Below, piece by piece: positions 41,467 to 48,380 of a DNA stretch of 48,380 nucleotides. Positions within the stretch are counted from its first letter, which is position 1. Every line of letters starts with the position of its first letter. The stretch comes from RGEC01 sp964475595 (GTDB taxonomy: Bacteria > Bacteroidota > Bacteroidia > NS11-12g > UBA955), in NCBI GenBank assembly GCA_964475595.1, contig CAYYXG010000020.1, positions 1 to 48,380 on the forward strand, written 5' to 3'. Position numbers and translations under genes: made by a program. The notes below the pieces were generated by a model. That model searched no databases. It was given only the letters and a program-made list of their open reading frames with translations, and was not told where the DNA came from.

Positions 41467-43362
41467 ATGACAGAAAATACGCCCAGGTATACCGAAGACG
41501 AAATCCGAAGTCTTGACTGGAAAGAACATATCCGGCTTCGTCCGGGCATGTATATCGGCAAATTGGGTGATGGCACCGCAGCCGATGACGGTATTTATGT
41601 ACTCGTAAAAGAAATCATCGATAATTCCATCGATGAACATGTGATGGGGAATGGTAAAAAAATTGAAGTGAAGGTTGAAGAGCACAGGGTTACAGTTAGG
41701 GATTTCGGCAGAGGCATTCCGCTCGGAAAAGTGATTGACTGTGTAAGTAAAATTAATACCGGTGGCAAATATGATAGCCGAGCATTCCAGAAGTCAGTGG
41801 GGCTAAATGGCGTAGGTACCAAAGCCGTTAACGCTCTCAGCCACTATTTCTGCGTGCAAAGCTTCCGCGATGGCAAAACCAAAAAAGCAGAATTTTGCCG
41901 TGGCGAACTAAAAGAGGATGTGCCGGAATTTGAAACCAAAGAATCCAATGGTACTCTAACTATTTTTGAACCGGATGACACCATTTTTAAAAACTACAAG
42001 TTTGTCAATGATTACCTGCGCGAACAGATTAAAAATTACACCTATCTGAACGCCGGTCTCATCATTCACTACAATGGTGAAAACTACAGCAGTAAAAGAG
42101 GTTTGCTGGATTTACTTGAACACAAAGTAAACCCCGAAACCATGCTTTATCCTGTGATGCACGCTAAAGGAACCGATGTGGAAATCGCATTCAGCCACAC
42201 AGACAGCTATGGTGAAGACTATTATTCATTTGTAAACGGACAATACACCACACAAGGGGGCACACACCTACAGGCGTTCCGCGAAGCCATGGTGAAAACC
42301 GTACGTGAATTTTACAAAAAAGAATTTGATGCCGCAGACATTCGAAGTTCCATCACAGCGGCCATAAGCGTGCGCGTGCAGGAACCCGTTTTTGAAAGCC
42401 AAACCAAAACCAAACTTGGCAGCACCGATATGGGACCCGATGGCCCCAGCATTAAAGTGGGTATACTGGAATTCGTAAAAAAACAGGTAGATGATTACCT
42501 GCACAAAAATCCTGCTACCGCCGATGCACTGCTTAAAAAAATCCTGCAAAACGAGCGCGAAAGAAAAGATATGGCCGGCGTACAAAAACTGGCCAAAGAA
42601 CGCGCCAAAAGAGCCAATCTGCACAATAAAAAACTGCGTGACTGCCGCATACATCTTCCCGATGAGAAAAATGAAAAACGCTTCGAAACCACGCTGTTTA
42701 TCACAGAGGGAGACAGTGCAAGCGGCAGTATCACAAAAAGCCGAAATCCCGATTTGCAAGCCGTATTCAGCCTTCGAGGAAAACCCCTGAATTGCTATGG
42801 ACTAAAGAAAAAAGTGGTATACGAAAACGAAGAGTTTAACCTGCTTCAACATGCCCTCGATATTGAGGAAACGGTCGATAATCTCCGATACAACAAAATA
42901 GTACTGGCTACCGATGCCGATGTGGATGGGATGCATATTCGCCTGCTGATGATGACTTTCTTTCTGCAGTTTTTCCCCGACCTAGTAAGAAATAGGCATC
43001 TGTATATTCTACAGACCCCCCTCTTCAGAGTCAGAAATAAAAAAGAAACCATTTACTGCTATAGCGATCAGGAAAGACAGCTGGCCATAAGAAAACTGGG
43101 CGGCAAACCTGAAATCACCCGTTTCAAAGGTCTGGGCGAGATTTCACCGGATGAATTTGCCCGATTTATCGGTTCAGATATCCGCCTCGAACCGGTGGTG
43201 TTGAGCGCTGACAGCAGTATCGAAAAAGTACTCAACTACTACATGGGTAAAAACACCCCGGAAAGACAGGAATTTATCATCGATAATCTGGTCATTGAAA
43301 AAGATCTTTCTGAAGATGAGTCTGAAAAACCGGAAGACACGGAAGAAACCGCAGCGGCTTGA
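41467..43362 (+). CDS. parE: DNA topoisomerase IV subunit B
   Basis: This 631-residue ATPase subunit pairs with ParC. It has GHKL motifs (EIIDNSIDEHV, DFGRGIPLGK, GLNGVGTKAVNAL), the transducer domain, and the TOPRIM block EGDSASGSITKSRNPDLQAVFSLRGKPLN with ATDADVDGMHIR. The frame is open to 41398, but MTENTPRYTED at 41467 matches the family. TAATATTG, one mismatch from the promoter box, ends 5 nt before this ATG. The 3' end overlaps the TTG start of the next gene by 4 bp. Confidence 0.95.
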   Translation: MTENTPRYTEDEIRSLDWKEHIRLRPGMYIGKLGDGTAADDGIYVLVKEIIDNSIDEHVMGNGKKIEVKVEEHRVTVRDFGRGIPLGKVIDCVSKINTGGKYDSRAFQKSVGLNGVGTKAVNALSHYFCVQSFRDGKTKKAEFCRGELKEDVPEFETKESNGTLTIFEPDDTIFKNYKFVNDYLREQIKNYTYLNAGLIIHYNGENYSSKRGLLDLLEHKVNPETMLYPVMHAKGTDVEIAFSHTDSYGEDYYSFVNGQYTTQGGTHLQAFREAMVKTVREFYKKEFDAADIRSSITAAISVRVQEPVFESQTKTKLGSTDMGPDGPSIKVGILEFVKKQVDDYLHKNPATADALLKKILQNERERKDMAGVQKLAKERAKRANLHNKKLRDCRIHLPDEKNEKRFETTLFITEGDSASGSITKSRNPDLQAVFSLRGKPLNCYGLKKKVVYENEEFNLLQHALDIEETVDNLRYNKIVLATDADVDGMHIRLLMMTFFLQFFPDLVRNRHLYILQTPLFRVRNKKETIYCYSDQERQLAIRKLGGKPEITRFKGLGEISPDEFARFIGSDIRLEPVVLSADSSIEKVLNYYMGKNTPERQEFIIDNLVIEKDLSEDESEKPEDTEETAAA

Positions 43363-44729
43363 TCTCCTACCTTAGAAAATATATTGCGCAGGAAAACCTC
43401 TCTGGGATACTTGGATTTTTAATGCTTGCCACGTGGCTTGGTGCGGTGGTTTATTACGCTGTTCCGCGCTGGTTGCACACAGATAGCGCCTACACATTAT
43501 TTCGATTACTGAATAAAGAATCTCTGGTTTATGACCGATTTACCAACTTCCTGCAATTGGCTCCGGCAGTGCTATCTGTTAAAATGTCCCTTCCGGCCAA
43601 TGTAGTGTTGCATTTGGCAAATATCACACTACCATTGCTTTTTGTTTTCGCTTGGTTTTTCACCCGTCGTATTTCGGCAAATAAAGCGCTGGTCCTCCCC
43701 CTTGTACTGTGGCTTTCCGGTCCGGAAATGATGTTTATTGGTTACTCCGAAATACACATGGCGGTGCTCTGCTGCTGTTTGTTTTGGTTGTTAAGCACAA
43801 CAACCAATCCGCCTAAATGGGCACTATTCCTGACATCCCTTGGCGCATTCATGGCCCATCCTGCTGCACTCATGCTGATGGGTGGCACCCTGTTGGCAGT
43901 ATGGATGGACGCCAATACATCAAAAAAATGGCGTGTTTTTATCTTGATAAGCATTTTGGCTATTATACTTCAATACCTTGTTTCGCCTGCTACCAACAAC
44001 TACGACAGCGGGCTGTTGGAAAAAATTAAAAATTCATCAGGATGGCTGCACATAACCCAACACTATAGCTGGGATTATTTGTTCGGCAATCTTGCCGGAT
44101 GGATGTGGCCGCTAATGGCAATGACAATTACCTTGGCTGGCCTGGGCTTTAAAAACGGAGAAAAACTGAAAACCTTACCGGTATTGGCTTATGTCATCAT
44201 ATGCTGTCTGCTGCTGGTGGTGGTTTACCAATCGGGAGACTCAAGTGTCATGATGCAAAAATTCTTTTATCCACTGCTAGTCGTTGCTGCTTTATTGTTC
44301 TTCGCCTATAGTAACAATGCCAAACTTATGACCACCTATACGGCAGTTTTTTGGATTTCAGGAATTTTGTTGTTTTTGGTGCATGGCAACGGATATTTTT
44401 ACCGTCAGCGGGTTAATGAAGTAGTATTCCAAAGCAACCTTTACACAAAAAATGGCCACCAAAAAGTGATTGTGAACCACTATGGCGAAGCCATTGGCAC
44501 TCCATGGGCCTTACCCTATGAGAGCATGTGCATAGCTGCTATTAAAAAACAGCCCACAATAAGCATTAGATTCAGCGAAAATGGGCGATTGAAACTCGAT
44601 TCCATGGCTGTAGGTGACACATTGTATCTGGGCGCGACATTTATGCCACCATTTCATGTAAAAACGCTTAATCCGGTGTATTTTAGGTTGAATGAAAAAC
44701 CCTACTTTATTGATAGCCTTAAAATGTGA
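43359..44729 (+). CDS. Polytopic membrane protein, possibly GT-C fold
   Basis: This 456-residue protein has about ten membrane helices over the first ~345 residues and a soluble C-terminal part of ~110 residues. A luminal-side acidic motif HTDSAYTLF follows the first helix, the position of the catalytic Asp in GT-C glycosyltransferases; this is a weak hint, not proof. The frame starts with TTG within the parE stop (TTGA); an ATG at 43422 is the first alternative. The convergent neighbour is also GT-C-like, and the two overlap by 11 bp. Confidence 0.72.
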   Translation: MISYLRKYIAQENLSGILGFLMLATWLGAVVYYAVPRWLHTDSAYTLFRLLNKESLVYDRFTNFLQLAPAVLSVKMSLPANVVLHLANITLPLLFVFAWFFTRRISANKALVLPLVLWLSGPEMMFIGYSEIHMAVLCCCLFWLLSTTTNPPKWALFLTSLGAFMAHPAALMLMGGTLLAVWMDANTSKKWRVFILISILAIILQYLVSPATNNYDSGLLEKIKNSSGWLHITQHYSWDYLFGNLAGWMWPLMAMTITLAGLGFKNGEKLKTLPVLAYVIICCLLLVVVYQSGDSSVMMQKFFYPLLVVAALLFFAYSNNAKLMTTYTAVFWISGILLFLVHGNGYFYRQRVNEVVFQSNLYTKNGHQKVIVNHYGEAIGTPWALPYESMCIAAIKKQPTISIRFSENGRLKLDSMAVGDTLYLGATFMPPFHVKTLNPVYFRLNEKPYFIDSLKM

Positions 44730-45840
44730 GCCACTCTTCAGGTGCCCGTGAAGAAAGGGAAACCCAAATATAATAAAGCAAAATATTAAGTGACATTCCT
44801 AAAACTACTACCCACTTCCATCGTGTTTCAAGCACCGCGAACAAGCGCAGAAAATAAGTGGGAATAACCGAAAAGTAGCGGTAGTAACTGGCAATACTCC
44901 CAGTGATTAAAGGGAACAATGCATTCATCCAAAAAAACAATTGCTCACCCAGACGCGCTTTTCTTAACAGCCATATGGAAGTTAATATCAACAACAATAC
45001 ATAGATGGATATGAGCTGTAAATACCATTGCCTACCGGCAAAAAGGGGCTCCCATGGCCAGGTATACGAATGGCCCCAAGCGGATTGGGTGCTGCTAAAT
45101 GCAACCGGATCCCCACAATGAAAATAGAGGTAAATCATCCACAAAACCAAAGCCGCAGGTGCAGCAAATAACGCCAGCAACTGAATTAAATTATCACGCT
45201 GCCTTAACACCCGAAACCACCCATTTTCTGCCAGAAGCCACAATCCCAAACCTGCAGAAAAGACGATGCCTGTAGGCCTGCACAACGTAAGCAAGGCCAC
45301 TGCTAATGCTAACGCCAGGTGTTGTTTCTTCTGAACCGCCATTAAAGCCCACATAAACAATATGGAAAACAATACCTCACTGTAGAACATGTGGTAAAAG
45401 AAATGATAAGGAAACACCTGAAAGAAAATACTGTAAATGAATGCCCTTCGAGGATCGAAACCCATTCCTCCAAGCCATTTAAATAATATCACAACCCACA
45501 ACCAAGTGAGTGGAAGGTGCACTAATAATGATGCCAGTACATAAACCAAATCATTGTTTTGGGTAAACAATAATATGGGTTGTCGGAACAAACTGATTAT
45601 TGCGGGATACAGCGGAAAAAACGCAAATGATGTTTGAACACCCAGTGCCGGTGGTGAGGTAGGATAGCCATCCCTGGCAATTTGATGATACCAGCCGGAA
45701 TCGTTGCGGGCTAATACATCCAGCACATGCTCCAGACCATTCCAGCCATTCGGTAGCAAATTGCCTAGCAACAGGTAAAAAAGTTTTAGTCCGAAAGCGA
45801 ACAGCAAGGCTTTTTTAAGATATTTTTTACCATCGGGCAT
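44719..45840 (-). CDS. PIG-V-like mannosyltransferase family membrane protein
   Basis: This 373-residue protein has about nine or ten membrane helices. The motifs NDSGWYHQIARDGYP and FFPLYPAI in the N-terminal part match the PIG-V (GPI mannosyltransferase 2) GT-C group; the Asp is the expected catalytic base. In bacteria these enzymes use lipid-linked sugars for glycolipid or protein glycosylation; the acceptor here is unknown. The frame is open to 45870, but MPDGKKYLKKALLF at 45840 is the natural start and avoids the ahcY terminator. Confidence 0.85.
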   Translation of the reverse strand: MPDGKKYLKKALLFAFGLKLFYLLLGNLLPNGWNGLEHVLDVLARNDSGWYHQIARDGYPTSPPALGVQTSFAFFPLYPAIISLFRQPILLFTQNNDLVYVLASLLVHLPLTWLWVVILFKWLGGMGFDPRRAFIYSIFFQVFPYHFFYHMFYSEVLFSILFMWALMAVQKKQHLALALAVALLTLCRPTGIVFSAGLGLWLLAENGWFRVLRQRDNLIQLLALFAAPAALVLWMIYLYFHCGDPVAFSSTQSAWGHSYTWPWEPLFAGRQWYLQLISIYVLLLILTSIWLLRKARLGEQLFFWMNALFPLITGSIASYYRYFSVIPTYFLRLFAVLETRWKWVVVLGMSLNILLYYIWVSLSSRAPEEWLTF

Positions 45841-45858
45841 GGCGACAAAAATAGCCAT

Positions 45859-45887
45859 AAAAAAAGCCATTCCGTAGAATGGCTTTT
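45859..45887 (-). terminator. Intrinsic terminator downstream of ahcY
   Basis: A perfect 11-bp inverted repeat (AAAAGCCATTC / GAATGGCTTTT) with a 4-nt loop covers 45862-45887. On the minus strand it ends in a run of seven T residues. It lies 18 bp after the ahcY stop and just before the PIG-V-like gene. Confidence 0.85.
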
Positions 45888-45905
45888 GATAGAAACTTTT
45901 TTTGT

Positions 45906-47222
45906 TTAATACCGGTACTGATCTTTTTTGAATGGCCCCTGAACAGAAACTCCGATATAATCGGCCTGTTCGGTAGTAAGCTCGGTAAGTTCAGCACCAA
46001 TATGAGCCAGGTGAAGCCTTGCCACTTTTTCATCTAAGTGCTTAGGCAACACATACACCTTGTTGTCGTAATTGCTGTGGTTTTTCCACAATTCAATCTG
46101 AGCAAGGGTCTGGTTGGTAAAGCTGTTCGACATTACAAAACTGGGATGCCCCATGGCACAACCCAGGTTTACGAGACGACCCTCTGCCAACACCACAACC
46201 TCTTTTCCATCTATATTGTAAACATCAACCTGAGGTTTAATGGTGTATTTGGTGCTGCCATAGTTGCTGTTCAGCCAGGCAATATCGATTTCGTTGTCAA
46301 AGTGGCCAATGTTGCAAACGATGGTTTTGTCATTCATTAACTTGAAGTGTTTGCCGGTCACAATCTGGCAGTTGCCGGTAGCTGTAACCACGATATTGGC
46401 GCGGGGTATGGCATTTTCAAGAGTCCTTACTTCATAACCATCCATGGCGGCCTGAAGGGCACAAATGGGGTCAATTTCCGTAACAATCACACGGGCACCG
46501 GCTCCGCGCAGGCTGTCTGCACTTCCTTTTCCAACATCACCATAACCGCATACTACTGCCACCTTTCCGGCCAGCATTACATCGGTAGCACGGCGAATGG
46601 CATCCACCAGCGATTCTTTACAGCCGTATTTGTTATCAAATTTACTCTTGGTAACACTGTCATTCACATTGATGGCAGGCATAGGAAGTGTACCTTTGGT
46701 AACGCGCTCATACAAACGATGCACACCGGTTGTGGTTTCTTCACTGATGCCTTTGATACCGGCAGCCAGGTGAGGATATTTGTCCAAAACCACATTGGTA
46801 AGGTCACCGCCGTCATCCAGAATCATGTTCAAGGGCTGACGATCAGGTCCGAAATACAAGGTTTGTTCAATGCACCACTCATACTCCTCCTCAGTCATTC
46901 CTTTCCAGGCATAAACGGGGATCCCGGCAGCCGCAATAGCAGCCGCTGCGTGGTCCTGAGTAGAAAAGATATTGCAGGAGCTCCAGGTAACTTCGGCTCC
47001 CAGTTCTTTCAAGGTTTCAATCAATACAGCGGTTTGGATGGTCATGTGCAAACAACCGGCAACACGGGCTCCTTTGAGGGGCTGGCTGCCGCGATATTCC
47101 TCACGAATAGCCATCAGACCGGGCATTTCGGCTTCCGCCATGCGGATTTCTTTGTGGCCCCATTCGGCCAGCGTGATATCTTTAACTTTGTAAGGCAAGT
47201 AAGAATTGGTTTCTGTAGTCAT
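45906..47222 (-). CDS. ahcY: Adenosylhomocysteinase
   Basis: This 438-residue cytoplasmic enzyme splits S-adenosylhomocysteine into adenosine and homocysteine, keeping methylation running. Family blocks include GCLHMTIQTAVLIETL, SSCNIFSTQDHAAAAI, the NAD-binding GYGDVGKGSA, and the C-terminal QADYIGVSVQGPFKKDQYRY whose Lys and Tyr contact NAD of the neighbouring subunit. A promoter lies at 47240 and a strong terminator follows, so it is monocistronic. I saw no SAH riboswitch fold in the short leader. Confidence 0.98.
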   Translation of the reverse strand: MTTETNSYLPYKVKDITLAEWGHKEIRMAEAEMPGLMAIREEYRGSQPLKGARVAGCLHMTIQTAVLIETLKELGAEVTWSSCNIFSTQDHAAAAIAAAGIPVYAWKGMTEEEYEWCIEQTLYFGPDRQPLNMILDDGGDLTNVVLDKYPHLAAGIKGISEETTTGVHRLYERVTKGTLPMPAINVNDSVTKSKFDNKYGCKESLVDAIRRATDVMLAGKVAVVCGYGDVGKGSADSLRGAGARVIVTEIDPICALQAAMDGYEVRTLENAIPRANIVVTATGNCQIVTGKHFKLMNDKTIVCNIGHFDNEIDIAWLNSNYGSTKYTIKPQVDVYNIDGKEVVVLAEGRLVNLGCAMGHPSFVMSNSFTNQTLAQIELWKNHSNYDNKVYVLPKHLDEKVARLHLAHIGAELTELTTEQADYIGVSVQGPFKKDQYRY

Positions 47223-47239
47223 GTCGTAAAATTGGGGTG

Positions 47240-47247
47240 CAAAGTTA
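47240..47247 (-). promoter_or_regulatory. ahcY promoter -7 element
   Basis: TAACTTTG on the minus strand is followed by CACCCC, as at rpsF and rpmH, and lies 17 nt before the ATG. No clear TTG is found 19-20 nt upstream. Confidence 0.6.
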
Positions 47248-47283
47248 CTGAAAATAAGTGATTTTTCTAGGTAAAAACACAGG

Positions 47284-48111
47284 TCAATCCACCTGCTTTG
47301 GCAAATAGCCGAAAACCTCGTCTACAGGCAAATGCAAGCCGTCAAACAAATGCCCGCAAGCTACCGTCCCTTCAGTGAATGGGGGCAACCCCACATAGCG
47401 CCCATTTTCCAGTACGTATATTAAAATGCTGCGCTCTTGCGGCTGTATCATCCAGTACTCCTTAACCCCGCTGGCCTCGTACAATTTAAACTTTACGTTC
47501 ATATCATGGCGTGAATTGCCCGGAGAAAGAATTTCTACCAGAATGTCAGGAACACCAAAACAACCCCTTTCATCAATTTTACTGACATCACAAATTACTG
47601 TCAAATCCGGCTGAACCACTGTGCTGTCTTTCCGAGAACCCGGCACCGGCAGGCGAACATCAAACGGTGCATAAAACAAACCACAGGGCTTATCAATGAA
47701 AAACTGGTCAAAATATCGGTTTACAACCCTCACCACCAGCTGATGGATGCTACTGGGCGCCGGACTCATTTTCACCACCTTGCCTCGAATAAGCTCAACA
47801 CGGTCCAGGAAGGTCCATCTCAAATAATCCCAATAGGTGTATGCTTTTTGAAGATCCAGCATGGCATATTCTGCAACCGGCTCACTCACGGTTGAGTTAT
47901 TTAGATTGGGTTCGCAATATTCATCCTCGGCAACCATTCCCCGCTCCCGAATGATTTCAAGAGCCACTCGGATGGCCTGCAACTTCTTCTCAGAACGATC
48001 ATCCTGCTCAGTCAGTGCAGCATGTATCACCGGCAAAGAAATACCGGTTCGCTCCTGAACCGCTTTGTGCAGTCCATGAAACATTCCCTTTTCTAACTCC
48101 GGATATTTCAT
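47284..48111 (-). CDS. Uma2-family PD-(D/E)xK nuclease-like protein
   Basis: This 275-residue protein has a Uma2 (DUF820) domain over roughly residues 95-270: LDRVELIRGKVVKMSPAPSS, the active-site pair D169 (VVQPDLTV) and E193 (DILVEILSPGNSR), and KLYEASGVKEYWMI. An extra N-terminal ~65 residues contain a helix-turn-helix-like stretch (ERTGISLPVIHAALTEQDDR). Nuclease activity is a fold-based inference; the family role is unknown. The frame is open to 48144, but the promoter (48124-48155) shows that ATG 48111 is the start. Confidence 0.88.
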   Translation of the reverse strand: MKYPELEKGMFHGLHKAVQERTGISLPVIHAALTEQDDRSEKKLQAIRVALEIIRERGMVAEDEYCEPNLNNSTVSEPVAEYAMLDLQKAYTYWDYLRWTFLDRVELIRGKVVKMSPAPSSIHQLVVRVVNRYFDQFFIDKPCGLFYAPFDVRLPVPGSRKDSTVVQPDLTVICDVSKIDERGCFGVPDILVEILSPGNSRHDMNVKFKLYEASGVKEYWMIQPQERSILIYVLENGRYVGLPPFTEGTVACGHLFDGLHLPVDEVFGYLPKQVD

Positions 48112-48123
48112 TTTTCCCACCCT

Positions 48124-48155
48124 CAAATATAAACAAAAAACCAATAAAACACAAA
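48124..48155 (-). promoter_or_regulatory. Promoter of the Uma2-family gene
   Basis: On the minus strand TTTG (48152-48155), a 20-nt spacer and TATATTTG (48124-48131) match the Bacteroidota consensus fully. The ATG lies 12 nt downstream. Confidence 0.8.
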
Positions 48156-48172
48156 CATTTCACAAACTTTCC

Positions 48173-48295
48173 TCAAAATCCGCAGTTACAGCCCGATTTG
48201 GCCCTGGGTTTTTTGGGTTGCTTACCCTGTATGGCTTTGCAACCCGCATTGGCTACTGCTAAAACCAAAACAAACAATGCAATTCTGAATTTCAT
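48173..48295 (-). CDS. 40-residue lipoprotein ending in a Cys motif
   Basis: The ATG at 48295 opens a 40-codon frame: MKFRIALFVLVLAVANAGC, then a basic stretch KAIQGKQPKKPRAK and the end SGCNCGF. NAGC is a good lipobox (Cys19), leaving a 22-residue lipidated peptide with a C-x-C pair near its C-terminus. A promoter box lies 4 nt before the start. It is too short for common gene callers. Function unknown; the CxC could bind metal or form a disulfide. The Uma2 gene follows on the same strand but has its own promoter. Confidence 0.75.
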   Translation of the reverse strand: MKFRIALFVLVLAVANAGCKAIQGKQPKKPRAKSGCNCGF

Positions 48296-48299
48296 TATT

Positions 48300-48307
48300 C
48301 AAAAATA
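48300..48307 (-). promoter_or_regulatory. Small lipoprotein promoter -7 element
   Basis: TATTTTTG on the minus strand is followed by AATA and the ATG at 48295, predicting leaderless transcription. A TTG lies 22 nt upstream (48330-48332). From 48308 to the window end I see nothing else. Confidence 0.6.
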
Positions 48308-48380
48308 CACCTCCTATACAATAAACCATCAATTTGAAGTAAAATTGCAGTACCAATGATTGTGTTAAATATCCTTGCAG

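Noticed and set aside
46347..47261. Long plus-strand open frame opposite ahcY
   Set aside because: It is the antisense shadow of ahcY, with no family features and no promoter; the same holds for other long antisense frames in rng, parC, metG and hutU.
45906..47280. SAH riboswitch before ahcY
   Set aside because: The predicted leader is only about 13 nt, too short for a riboswitch.
1..48380. tRNA, rRNA, CRISPR, insertion sequences and prophage
   Set aside because: Both strands were read for cloverleaf ends, repeat-spacer patterns, transposase motifs and phage genes; none was found.

Overview
The window comes from a free-living member of the Bacteroidota (Bacteroidetes). The evidence is the gliding/type IX secretion genes gldE and gldD behind mutY and ssb, a PorE-like OmpA lipoprotein, lineage-typical gene orders (HU-TPR-small ribosomal protein-rng; sigma-54 activator-lptE-TPR-secG), a GSCFA protein, and promoters of the Bacteroidota type (TAnnTTTG about 20 nt after a TTG). 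Base composition is moderate and even. I see no phage, insertion sequence, CRISPR array, tRNA or rRNA gene. The window is essentially chromosomal core with a few poorly described genes.

Layout. 1-1028 (minus): rpmH-rnpA-yidD, then rpsF, which has its own promoter and runs off the left edge. 1192-2499 (plus): a putative secreted HExxH protein. 2492-7460 (minus): metG, rng, a 29-residue mS38-like ribosomal protein, a TPR membrane protein and HU. 7531-13631 (plus): mutY-ssb-gldE-gldD, a porE-like gene and a LOG-family gene. 13638-17264 (minus): a zinc phospholipase/nuclease-like protein and parC. 17430-21414 (plus): a sigma-54 activator, lptE, an acidic TPR protein, secG and a small outer-membrane-type protein. 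21411-31579 (minus): a P-type ATPase with an M23-like lipoprotein, hutU, tex, and a Pif1-like helicase overlapping a GluQ-like gene. 31710-33423 (plus): an AraC regulator and a tandem SnoaL-like protein. 33424-36861 (minus): icmF. 37005-41397: small membrane proteins and lipoproteins, GSCFA, chrA and a carboxypeptidase-regulatory-like protein. 41467-44729 (plus): parE and a polytopic membrane protein. 44719-48295 (minus): a PIG-V-like glycosyltransferase, ahcY, a Uma2-type protein and a 40-residue lipoprotein.

Three organisational themes stand out. First, at least sixteen genes have an exact TAnnTTTG promoter element close upstream. In five of them the element ends only 3-4 nt before the start codon, which predicts leaderless or nearly leaderless mRNAs. 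Second, all seven convergent gene pairs abut or overlap at their stop codons (from an 11-bp overlap to a 6-bp gap); the only clear intrinsic terminator I found is behind ahcY. Third, envelope biogenesis recurs: gldE/gldD/porE-like for type IX secretion and gliding, lptE for LPS export, secG and yidD for protein export and insertion, and several lipoproteins.

I did not find one clearly new multi-gene system. The best candidates for undescribed biology are the HExxH protein, the P-type ATPase with unusual ion-site motifs paired with an M23-like lipoprotein, the Uma2 protein with a DNA-binding-like N-terminus, the AraC/tandem-SnoaL pair with a hairpin at the start codon, and the promoter-to-start geometry.
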